Assembly: GCA_023381945.1 (NCBI GenBank)
Contig: JAMCQY010000087.1
Coordinates: 1 to 7,289 of the forward strand
DNA length: 7,289 nt
From: Deltaproteobacteria bacterium
GTDB lineage: Bacteria; Desulfobacterota; Desulfobaccia; Desulfobaccales; 0-14-0-80-60-11
Direction: 5' to 3'
Shown: positions 1 through 4,969 of the stretch, piece after piece
How the letters are laid out: each line of letters starts with the position of its first letter
How positions within the stretch are numbered: position 1 is the stretch's first letter
Notes under the pieces: generated by a model
Databases searched by the model: none
The model's input: only the letters and a program-made list of their open reading frames with translations
Told to the model about the DNA's origin: nothing
Made by a program: the position numbers and the translations under genes

Positions 1-876
1 ATTTCTCTGACCCAGGCCCAGGAATTATACAAGAAGAACGCGGCCATTTTTGTCGATGCCAGGAAAAGCGCCTTTTTTGATCAAAAGCACATCAAAGGCG
101 CCATGAACTTGCCAATAGTCTTGTATGATCTGATGTTTCCCATGTTTCAGTTCACCCTGGAGCAAACGCCGGGAGCCAAAGACAAGACCATCATCGTTTA
201 CGGCGGTTCTTTTAGCCGGCGGTTTGACGTCGAGTTGGCCCGGCTGCTGAAGAACAAGGGCTGGGAAAAAGTGGATGTCCTCAATGACTACTCCGGCTGG
301 GAGTATACTTTTCCACTTGAAGAGAAGCCGCCCAGGGAAGGGGCCAGTATCCACCTGGGTCTGGCAGGTCTTCTCGAATGGCTGCCGGTGTCCATTTTTG
401 TTCTCATCCTGATTCCTCCCATCCGCCGCAGTCCCTACCTGTCCGTGGTTTGCCGGCTGTTGCTGGGGGCGATCTTTATTGCCTTTGCTTTGAGCAAAAT
501 CCTGCGGCCGGCGGTCTTTGCCCTGAACACGGTGGATTACGGATTGATGCCTTCCTGGGGAGTGAATCTTTGGGCCCTCGCCTTGCCATGGGCCGAGCTG
601 GTGGTCGGGTTGTTCCTTGTCCTGGGCATCCGAACCAGGGCCGCGGCTACCCTGATCGGGGCCATGAATGTTATCTTCATCATTGGGCTGGTCAACGCCA
701 TTTTTCATCATCTGCCGATTAACTGCGGTTGTGTCGGGGAAGTGGGCGAGCCGGTGAACTGGTGGAAAGTCCTCAAGAATACCGGAATGTTGATCATGAC
801 CATCCAAATTTTCTTCTACGATCGCTTTTTTGTCTTGGATCGTGGAGGCTTCACCTTGCGGGATAGATCGATATGA
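1..876 (+). CDS. Rhodanese-like domain fused to MauE/DoxX-type membrane domain (5' partial)
   Basis: The reading frame is open from base 1, so the gene begins outside the window and 291 residues are visible. Residues 1 to about 105 look like a rhodanese domain: an FVDAR strand, then a HIKGAMNLP segment, then IIVY leading into the active-site loop. That loop reads YGGSFSRR, with Gly (codon 202-204) where rhodaneses carry the catalytic Cys, so sulfurtransferase activity is unlikely. The rest has about five hydrophobic segments typical of MauE/DoxX proteins, including a Cys-Gly-Cys motif (codons 724-732) before the last helix. MauE-type proteins are associated with thiol/disulfide or quinone-linked electron transfer in the membrane; that role here is inference. 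The ATG at 103 is internal to the rhodanese domain and is not the true start. The stop overlaps the next start (ATGA at 873-876), which indicates translational coupling. The family assignment is fairly confident and the function is not. Confidence 0.82.
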   Translation: MSLTQAQELYKKNAAIFVDARKSAFFDQKHIKGAMNLPIVLYDLMFPMFQFTLEQTPGAKDKTIIVYGGSFSRRFDVELARLLKNKGWEKVDVLNDYSGWEYTFPLEEKPPREGASIHLGLAGLLEWLPVSIFVLILIPPIRRSPYLSVVCRLLLGAIFIAFALSKILRPAVFALNTVDYGLMPSWGVNLWALALPWAELVVGLFLVLGIRTRAAATLIGAMNVIFIIGLVNAIFHHLPINCGCVGEVGEPVNWWKVLKNTGMLIMTIQIFFYDRFFVLDRGGFTLRDRSI

Positions 877-1250
877 AGAGCGAACTGTTGAAGATAGCTG
901 CGGTCCTTGTTCTGATCCTGGTTTGCCTGGGTCTGGGAGGATGCGGGGAGTCCCGCTCTCCCTTCGCTGGGCTCTACCGCTCTGAGGAGGCCTTTGCCGG
1001 TAATAAATATATCAACCTGGACCTGAAAGAGGATGGCAAGGGGACTTGGACCCTGGCGGGGAAAACCGTGGAATTCACCTGGGTGGTGAACGGCGGCAAG
1101 GTCTGGATGTATCTCAAGACCGGGGGCATCATCATCGCCACCCCCAGCGAAGAGGGGAAGAAATTGTCACTTGACATGACCGGAGACTGGCATCCTGGTT
1201 GCCCCCCCAATGCCTGCGTGAACTTTAGGCGGATTAAAGAAGGAGGGTAA
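873..1250 (+). CDS. Small lipoprotein of unknown function
   Basis: This is a 125-residue protein with a classic lipoprotein signal: a Lys-containing n-region, a hydrophobic stretch (residues 8-22) and a lipobox L-G-G-C with the acylated Cys at 24. Asp is absent at +2 (Gly follows), which in Gram-negatives favours transfer to the outer membrane. The mature part starts with FAGLYRSEE, followed by strand-rich segments (YINLDLKEDGKGTW, VEFTWVVNGGKVWMYL). This pattern is common in small beta-rich lipoproteins that describe a dose-like 'LDLKEDGKG' strand. Two cysteines (C110, C115, in GCPPNAC) near the C-terminus could form a disulfide in the periplasm. The start overlaps the stop of the preceding membrane gene by four bases. 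I recognise no specific family and assign no activity. Confidence 0.78.
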   Translation: MKSELLKIAAVLVLILVCLGLGGCGESRSPFAGLYRSEEAFAGNKYINLDLKEDGKGTWTLAGKTVEFTWVVNGGKVWMYLKTGGIIIATPSEEGKKLSLDMTGDWHPGCPPNACVNFRRIKEGG

Positions 1251-1257
1251 GGCAATT
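1240..1257 (+). promoter_or_regulatory. Ribosome binding site pointing to a possible ATT start
   Basis: AAGGAGGG at 1240-1247 is a near-perfect Shine-Dalgarno that overlaps the stop of the lipoprotein gene (TAA, 1248-1250). Seven bases later is an ATT codon (1255-1257) in frame with the AMIN-domain gene. The first standard start in that frame is TTG at 1294, 46 bases beyond the site and without a visible Shine-Dalgarno of its own. An ATT start would add 13 residues, including a Lys-Ile-Lys just ahead of the hydrophobic stretch, which makes a better signal peptide. ATT starts are rare but known (E. coli infC). Confidence 0.45.
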
Positions 1258-1293
1258 TTTAACCTGGCGACTCCGGGGGCGAAAATCAAGACG

Positions 1294-2475
1294 TTGAGCC
1301 TTCTGGGGATGTTTTTACTGGCCGTGGGAAGCCTTCTCAGCCCAAGGACGGGTTGGGGGGCCGCTAATGTGGAAGTACGCCGCCTGGGTCTGAGCAGGGT
1401 GGGAGAAACCACCTTGTTGACTATTATCCTCGATCGAGCGGCAGAACCCCGGATCACTACCTCCAAGGCCTCGGGGAAACCCCAACTGGTAGTGGATTTT
1501 CCCCAGGCCCGGGCCGGCAATCTGCCGACCCGCCTGGAGGGAGATGATATCTTGGTTGAGCAAGTGGAAACCCAAACTGATCCAATGGGAGTGAGGATTA
1601 CTCTGGATCTGTTCCCGGATCAACCGTATTCTTTCTGGAGGCAGACCCGTTCCGGCCTCGGGGGGCAAAGCCTGTTTATCCTGGGGCTGAAGACCGACAC
1701 CTCGGGCCGCAGCCTGGCTCAGGTGCGGCCATCAACCCCAACGGAACCGGCCCCGCTTCCGGCGGCCCCCGGGCCTCCTGCTCCTTCCGTGCGGGAGCCG
1801 CAGTATCAAGTTGCCCCGCCTCCGGCGGAGCCGCCCACGGAGGAGTACAAGCAAACGGCGCCGACCGGAAATGTGGTGTCCGGCAGCTTTCGTGAACTGC
1901 TCCAGCTGATGCCCCGAGCCGGGGCGTTGCTGCAAAGCCTGGAAAGCAGCGGCTGGGGCGTCTCCCAATCACGCAATTATGACCGCGCAGGCCAACGTCA
2001 GTTCCGGGATTTTACCCTGACCAATCCGAGATATCCGGAACTGGCGGTGAAGATCGTTTATATGCCTGCTAATTCCCCGGGCGCTCCCAATATCGGCATT
2101 GTCAGTCTGACCACCGATAGGTGGTCGAGTGAGACTGCCACAAAATATCAAAATATGCGCCAGTGGAATTTCGGCCGGATCAAGAAGGAGTTTGAGGATA
2201 TCGGCGATTTCTTCGAAGATGCCTTGAAACCTTTACGGGTGAAGCTGCGGGAAGAGACCAAAACCCTGGCTCTTAAATATGCTCCGGTTTTTACAGACTT
2301 TGTGAAGGCCGCTTCCGGCAGCCCCCAGGTGGCTGATAAAGTCATGGGCCATGTGCGGGAGAAAGTGAACCCCAGGTTTGAGGGGGTGCAATACACCGTC
2401 TCGGAAAAACCCCTGATCATTCTCAATCAGGTGGATTTTCTGTATGTGAAGGTCTATTTTCTGGATTCCAAATAA
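1294..2475 (+). CDS. Exported AMIN-domain protein with uncharacterised C-terminal domain
   Basis: The protein has 393 residues from the TTG used here; an ATT at 1255 gives 406 and may be the true start. Residues 3-23 form a hydrophobic signal sequence ending near WGA. Residues about 25-130 match the AMIN domain pattern: VEVRRLGLSRVGETTLLTI, then PQLVVDFPQA, then a late VRITLDL strand. AMIN domains place periplasmic proteins such as AmiC amidases and secretins at the envelope or on peptidoglycan. Residues about 142-190 are a Pro/Ala-rich linker containing a PPP triplet. Residues about 195-393 form an alpha/beta domain I do not recognise. No amidase or secretin module follows the AMIN domain, so this looks like an envelope-anchored protein of unknown activity. 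Its stop overlaps the Shine-Dalgarno of the downstream selenoprotein, which suggests coupled translation. Confidence 0.75.
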   Translation: MSLLGMFLLAVGSLLSPRTGWGAANVEVRRLGLSRVGETTLLTIILDRAAEPRITTSKASGKPQLVVDFPQARAGNLPTRLEGDDILVEQVETQTDPMGVRITLDLFPDQPYSFWRQTRSGLGGQSLFILGLKTDTSGRSLAQVRPSTPTEPAPLPAAPGPPAPSVREPQYQVAPPPAEPPTEEYKQTAPTGNVVSGSFRELLQLMPRAGALLQSLESSGWGVSQSRNYDRAGQRQFRDFTLTNPRYPELAVKIVYMPANSPGAPNIGIVSLTTDRWSSETATKYQNMRQWNFGRIKKEFEDIGDFFEDALKPLRVKLREETKTLALKYAPVFTDFVKAASGSPQVADKVMGHVREKVNPRFEGVQYTVSEKPLIILNQVDFLYVKVYFLDSK

Positions 2476-2490
2476 GGAGGTGGACCATTG
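2474..2490 (+). promoter_or_regulatory. Ribosome binding site and TTG start of the selenoprotein
   Basis: AAGGAGGTGG (2474-2483) is an almost ideal anti-Shine-Dalgarno complement that overlaps the preceding TAA. TTG at 2488-2490 lies seven bases after AGGAGG and opens the glutaredoxin-like frame. No ATG or GTG lies between the upstream in-frame stop and the first conserved strand, so this site fixes the start. Confidence 0.7.
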
Positions 2491-2703
2491 GCCAAGGAGA
2501 TCACCATCTTCGGCAAACAGTCTTGACCCTTCACCCTCAAGGCCCGGGAGGCCAAGAGCAAAGAGGGCTTCACCGTAATTTATAAGGATGTGCTCCAAAA
2601 TTCTCAGGCCATGGAGGAGATGCAAGGTCTTATCCCGGGGAATCGCCGGGTGCCGGTGCTGGTCGAAGACGGCACGGTGAGCATCGGCTACGGCGGCTCC
2701 TGA
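2488..2703 (+). CDS. Glutaredoxin-like selenoprotein (Uxx-type), in-frame TGA = Sec13
   Basis: Read through the TGA at 2524-2526, the frame gives a compact 71-residue thioredoxin-fold protein. Its parts are a first strand (EITIFGK, residues 4-10), the redox motif Sec13-Pro-Phe-Thr16 at the head of helix 1, and a second strand (FTVIYKDV, 28-35). Helix 2 follows (about 40-49), then VPVLVE with the expected cis-Pro at 56, and a GYGG turn just before the end. This is the glutaredoxin layout, with U-P-F-T in place of C-P-x-C. It resembles the group named Uxx-star glutaredoxin-like (seleno)proteins, though the name is from memory. Sec replaces the nucleophilic Cys and Thr replaces the resolving Cys, which suggests monothiol or glutathione-type chemistry (inference). 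There is no signal peptide, so it is cytoplasmic. It is the last gene of the operon, has a strong ribosome site, and has a hairpin just 3' of the TGA. A conventional gene call would miss it or label it broken. Decoding needs selA/B/C/D elsewhere in the genome. Confidence 0.85.
2536..2558 (+). promoter_or_regulatory. Candidate bacterial SECIS hairpin
   Basis: Just 3' of the TGA (2524-2526), GGCC at 2541-2544 pairs with GGCC at 2550-2553 around a CGGGA loop (2545-2549). Outside a 2x2 A/A internal loop, CTC (2536-2538) pairs with GAG (2556-2558). The apical loop starts 18 bases after the TGA and contains G residues. Both position and loop agree with bacterial SECIS elements, which sit inside the coding sequence and bind SelB. 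The stem is short and was judged by eye, with no folding energy computed. Confidence 0.55.
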
Positions 2704-2714
2704 AAGGCTTGAGC

Positions 2715-2730
2715 ACCCGCAGTTGCGGGT
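2715..2730 (+). other. Short stem-loop after the selenoprotein
   Basis: ACCCGC (2715-2720) and GCGGGT (2725-2730) pair perfectly around an AGTT tetraloop, 11 bases after the selenoprotein stop. ATTATT follows, which is not a real T run. It may stabilise the 3' end of the message or add to termination. The main terminator lies further on. Confidence 0.35.
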
Positions 2731-2765
2731 ATTATTGCCCAGATCCCATTAGCAGCCGGATCAAA

Positions 2766-2803
2766 GGCCGGAAGGCGGCAGAAAACCGCCTCCGGCCCTT
2801 TTT
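2766..2803 (+). terminator. Intrinsic terminator of the selenoprotein operon
   Basis: GGCCGGA-A-GGCGG (2766-2778) pairs with CCGCC-T-CCGGCC (2786-2797), a 12-bp GC-rich stem with one bulged A and a CAGAAAA loop. CTTTTT (2798-2803) follows directly. This is a textbook Rho-independent terminator for the plus strand, and it marks the end of the upstream operon. Confidence 0.88.
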
Positions 2804-3187
2804 ATGGAAATCCCCCGCCGTTTTTTGATGCCGGCGTTCTAACCTGAGAGGCTAGTGCGCTTGTTTAGAGTCCCAATCTTAGCGGATTTGATAGCCAAAA
2901 CGGACCAAAGTGGTAACCTATGACAAACTAATAATTACTACTTGATCAAGTACCATAAATTATTATATAAAATAGCTATATTTGCATACTTTTAAAAACA
3001 ATTTTCGTCTTGCGAAAAAACTCCCACTCGCCTGTCAAAATTCAGGAAATTGCTGAATATTCCTTCCATTCTTACGAAAAATTGGCCAAATTTCTGGAAA
3101 TATCTTTCAAAAATCAGGCTGAAGACAATCTATGGCGCATAATTACTAATAATCACAGTAGCTTATAGATATTTCTAAAGTTTTTAC
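2804..3187. other. Gene-free, AT-rich intergenic tract
   Basis: I see no convincing coding sequence, RNA gene or mobile element here. By hand count, 2881-3240 is 117 G/C of 360 (about 32%), far below the genes on both sides. It contains a 14-bp palindrome (2939-2952), a weak hairpin at 3002-3018 (TTTTCG/CGAAAA), and another at 3040-3058 (ATTCAG/CTGAAT). ATAATTACTA occurs twice (2931-2940 and 3139-3148). The A/T-rich bases just before 3188 could act as an UP element for the promoter that follows. Confidence 0.6.
2939..2952. promoter_or_regulatory. 14-bp perfect palindrome, possible operator
   Basis: TACTTGATCAAGTA is a perfect inverted repeat with no spacer, set in AT-rich DNA about 235 bases upstream of the strong promoter at 3188. 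Such sites are often bound by dimeric helix-turn-helix regulators. No regulator gene is adjacent, and the distance to the promoter is long for a simple repressor, so the role is open. Confidence 0.3.
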
Positions 3188-3216
3188 TTGACAGGCCGAT
3201 TAAAAATTCATAATAT
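3188..3216 (+). promoter_or_regulatory. Strong sigma-70 promoter
   Basis: A perfect -35 TTGACA (3188-3193) and a -10 TAATAT (3211-3216, five of six bases) are separated by exactly 17 bp. The DNA upstream is A/T-rich, as in UP elements. Transcription should start near 3223, giving about 248 bases of leader before the 3D-domain gene, or an independent small RNA. Confidence 0.85.
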
Positions 3217-3222
3217 GGGTGC

Positions 3223-3414
3223 CAACAATCACAAAGGTCCTTTGGGTCGTGCGCTAGTGCACTTAACCAATGGCTTTTGGGGATAGGAACCTGAGACCGG
3301 GCGGCCGTCAATACCGGGGATGTTCCCCGGCGAAACGACCCAGGCTGAAGGGCGTCAAATTACTACCGAGAAATCCCGGGGCTTAGGCCCCTGTATTCCT
3401 GGCGGTTCCTTTTT
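3223..3414 (+). ncRNA. Putative structured leader RNA or small RNA, class unknown
   Basis: The GC-rich segment after the promoter is full of complementary arms. GGGTCGT (3244-3250) pairs with ACGACCC (3335-3341), and AGGAACC (3285-3291) with GGTTCCT (3404-3410). CCGGGGA (3314-3320) pairs with TCCCCGG (3324-3330), CCAGG (3340-3344) with CCTGG (3398-3402), and GGGGC (3378-3382) with GCCCC (3387-3391). GTGC/GCAC (3249-3252, 3259-3262) is a competing small hairpin. The first two long helices are interleaved, so if both form the RNA contains a pseudoknot. The CCAGG helix shares two bases with the first, so they may be alternatives, as in a switch. The AGGAACC/GGTTCCT helix is followed by TTTTT (3410-3414), a possible terminator or transcript end. 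There is no open reading frame of note. I compared it by eye with common riboswitches, 6S RNA, SRP RNA and tmRNA and found no match. It could be a riboswitch for the 3D gene or a free sRNA. The boundaries are estimates. Confidence 0.45.
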
Positions 3415-3470
3415 CAAGTTATTCCCCAGCCATCTAAAGCAAGCCTGAACTGTCTTTAAGGGAGGGAGCC

Positions 3471-3833
3471 ATGAAAACGATGGCTTTAGTTTGCCTCTTA
3501 GGGGTTGGAATATTCTGCACCCCCCGACCTACCATGTGCGTCACCATGTCCATAGTTACGGTCACGGCTTATCATCATTGCCCGGGGTCCAGAGGAATTA
3601 CTGCCTCAGGAAAACGCGTGCAGACTGGCATGATTGCGGTCAGCCGGGATCTGGAACGGAATCTGGATCTCGATTTTGGCGATCGGGTATTACTGCATGG
3701 ATATGGGGTGTTTCAGGTACAGGACCGCATGGCCAGCCGGTGGCGCAAAAAAGTAGATATCTACCTGGATACCCAGCAAAAAGCTCGCGATTTCGGATTG
3801 CGCCGCTACGTGGTTCTGGTCAAACTCGTCTGA
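3471..3833 (+). CDS. Small exported 3D-domain protein
   Basis: The 120-residue protein starts at an ATG with a good Shine-Dalgarno (GGAGG, 3461-3465). Residues 1 to about 24 form a hydrophobic export signal with an N-terminal Lys, though the cleavage site is unclear and a lipobox is not convincing (GIFC). Residues about 30-120 match the 3D domain. The order is VTAYHHCPGS, ITASGKRVQTGMIAVSRD with Asp60, FGDRVLLHGYGVFQVQD with Asp85, KKVDIYLD with Asp96, and DFGLRRYVVLV at the end. The three aspartates give the family its name. 3D domains have the double-psi barrel fold of MltA and occur in cell-wall lytic enzymes and resuscitation-type proteins, so a peptidoglycan role is likely. Unlike many relatives it carries no LysM or G5 module. 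The glycine-rich loop after Asp85 is replaced by RMASRW, so catalysis is uncertain. It lies behind a strong promoter and a structured leader and converges on efp. Confidence 0.82.
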   Translation: MKTMALVCLLGVGIFCTPRPTMCVTMSIVTVTAYHHCPGSRGITASGKRVQTGMIAVSRDLERNLDLDFGDRVLLHGYGVFQVQDRMASRWRKKVDIYLDTQQKARDFGLRRYVVLVKLV

Positions 3834-3845
3834 CTAGCCCTGCCT

Positions 3846-4406
3846 TTATTTAACTCGCTCAATATAAGCGCCGGTGCGGGTGTCAACCTTAACCCGGTCT
3901 CCTTCATTGATGAACAAGGGGACCTGGACGGTCGCGCCGCTTTCCAGGACCGCAGGTTTGGTCCCACCGGCGGCGGTATCCCCCTTGACTCCGGGTTCGG
4001 TCTGGGCTATGGCCAATTCCACGAAATTGGGCAATTCCACGGCGATCGGCTCTTTATTAAAGAAGAGGACCTCGACGTTCAGGTTTTCGATCAGGTAGAG
4101 GCGCCCATCCCCCATCTGCTCCTCAGTAAGCATGATCTGCTCAAAGGTCTCGTTGTCCATCATGCAGTAGCGGTCACCTTCCCGGTAAAGGTACTGCATC
4201 TCCTTTTCTTCGAGGTCGGGTTTCTCCACCTTTTCCCCGGATCGGAAGGTCTGGTCTACAACCCGGCCATTGAGCAGATTTTTCAGCTTGGTGCGGACGA
4301 AGGCGCCGCCCTTCCCGGGTTTGACGTGTTGAAAGTCCACGATGATATAGGGTGTGCCGTCTATTTCGATCTTTAAGCCTTTTTTGAACTCAGCAGTGGA
4401 ATACAT
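3846..4406 (-). CDS. efp: Translation elongation factor P
   Basis: This is a 186-residue EF-P of normal family length, colinear with the E. coli protein from the start ([19 protein letters not shown]) to the end ([17 protein letters not shown]). The tip of the N-terminal KOW-like domain reads KPGKGGAF. Lys32 is at the position that is beta-lysylated (or otherwise modified) in many EF-Ps and inserts next to the peptidyl-tRNA. OB domains follow at about 66-127 and 129-186, with the signature [23 protein letters not shown] binds between the P and E sites and relieves stalling at polyproline. The ATG has AAGGA nine bases upstream. It is the last of the minus-strand genes here, behind a 107-base gap containing a strong hairpin, so it may be transcribed or processed separately from ftsB. 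No epmA/epmB-type gene is in view, so the modification type cannot be told. Confidence 0.97.
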   Translation of the reverse strand: MYSTAEFKKGLKIEIDGTPYIIVDFQHVKPGKGGAFVRTKLKNLLNGRVVDQTFRSGEKVEKPDLEEKEMQYLYREGDRYCMMDNETFEQIMLTEEQMGDGRLYLIENLNVEVLFFNKEPIAVELPNFVELAIAQTEPGVKGDTAAGGTKPAVLESGATVQVPLFINEGDRVKVDTRTGAYIERVK

Positions 4407-4445
4407 GCCTACTTATCCTTCCTTAAGATGAAATCATTAACCCAG

Positions 4446-4485
4446 GCGACTCGGTGACCGATTAGCTTCGGCCAATCCGAGTCGC
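4446..4485 (-). promoter_or_regulatory. Stem-loop in the efp leader
   Basis: GCGACTCGG (4446-4454) and CCGAGTCGC (4477-4485) form a perfect 9-bp stem. Inside it CCGA (4458-4461) pairs with TCGG (4468-4471) around TTAGCT. No T run follows in either direction, so it is not a standard intrinsic terminator. It lies 40 bases before the efp start and 28 bases after the ftsB stop, where it could be a processing or stability element or a translation control hairpin. Confidence 0.4.
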
Positions 4486-4513
4486 AGGGAAATTTAGCAG
4501 ATAACCTGCAGGG

Positions 4514-4969
4514 CTACTGAACGTTGTTGGAGCCGGGTTTGGGCGCCCCCTTCAGAAAATCCAGGGCCCATGACTGTTTACGGGCGGCCTGCGGTTTTTC
4601 TATGGGGGAGGCACTAGGCGCGGTGGGTGGAGCGACTTGCTTGCTTTCCCTCCCGGGGGGCAACTGAAAGATTATCTCGTTTTTCTTGACGAAATTCAAC
4701 TCCCGCCGGATAAATTCCTGGATCATTTCCGGATCATTCCGCAGCCGGTCAATGGTGCGGGTCAGGCGGGCGTTTTCTTCCGCCAGTCGGGCATTGTCCT
4801 GATCCAGACGAGCCCGCTCATGACGGAAGTGATATATTTGAAAGAGGCCGCGGTGGCTGAACAGCATTATTATTACCACCAGCAATCCGATGGCAATGGC
4901 CAATCCGGCGATAAATTTATGGCCACCCTTGGCCTCTGAGTCCTCGACCTGAGCAGTCGGCGAAGTCAT
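4514..4969 (-). CDS. FtsB/DivIC-like septum formation initiator protein
   Basis: This is a 151-residue single-pass membrane protein. It has a short cytoplasmic tail (1-18), one transmembrane helix (about 19-38) and a heptad-rich coiled coil (about 46-80: ARLDQDNARLAEENARLTR). The conserved FtsB/DivIC end follows (about 81-103: PEMIQEFIRRELNFVKKNE, then IIFQLPP). Proteins of this family join FtsL and FtsQ in the divisome and help activate septal peptidoglycan synthesis. Beyond the core is a Pro/Ala/Ser-rich extension of roughly 45 residues ending in WALDFLKGAPKPG, longer than the E. coli protein (103 residues). The ATG has a close GGGGGGAG Shine-Dalgarno. It sits 143 bases after nusB with no clear terminator between, so cotranscription or a weak private promoter are both possible. 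The family call is firm, but FtsB and DivIC cannot be separated by eye. Confidence 0.88.
   Translation of the reverse strand: MTSPTAQVEDSEAKGGHKFIAGLAIAIGLLVVIIMLFSHRGLFQIYHFRHERARLDQDNARLAEENARLTRTIDRLRNDPEMIQEFIRRELNFVKKNEIIFQLPPGRESKQVAPPTAPSASPIEKPQAARKQSWALDFLKGAPKPGSNNVQ

Noticed and set aside
25..807. 260-codon open frame antisense to the rhodanese/MauE gene
   Set aside because: Its product is rich in Gln, His, Pro and Gly without domain character, and the plus strand has clear rhodanese and MauE signatures. It is a shadow of the real gene.
2488..2703. Pseudogene with a premature stop at 2524
   Set aside because: The TGA lies precisely on the catalytic Cys position, the frame is otherwise intact, the ribosome site is excellent, and a hairpin follows at SECIS distance. 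Selenocysteine is the better explanation.
3002..3018. TTTTCG/CGAAAA hairpin as a bidirectional terminator
   Set aside because: The stem is only 6 bp and mostly A/T, and the genes on both sides do not need a terminator at this place.
2881..3220. Replication origin (AT-rich tract)
   Set aside because: No DnaA boxes of the TTATNCACA type on either strand, and no dnaA, dnaN or parA neighbours.
3223..3414. 6S RNA, SRP RNA, tmRNA, c-di-GMP, cobalamin or FMN riboswitch
   Set aside because: None of their signature sequences was found by eye, and the helices are interleaved, unlike the long single hairpin of 6S RNA.
3223..3470. c-di-AMP (ydaO-type) riboswitch before the 3D-domain gene
   Set aside because: The context is suggestive, since this class often precedes cell-wall genes in Gram-positives. 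However, the conserved GUCAGCUAACC-like block and the GGGGUGAAUC block are not found. A covariance search would settle it.
3834..3845. Shared terminator between the convergent 3D gene and efp
   Set aside because: Only 12 bases separate the genes and they hold no hairpin. Termination must occur inside the opposing gene or by Rho.
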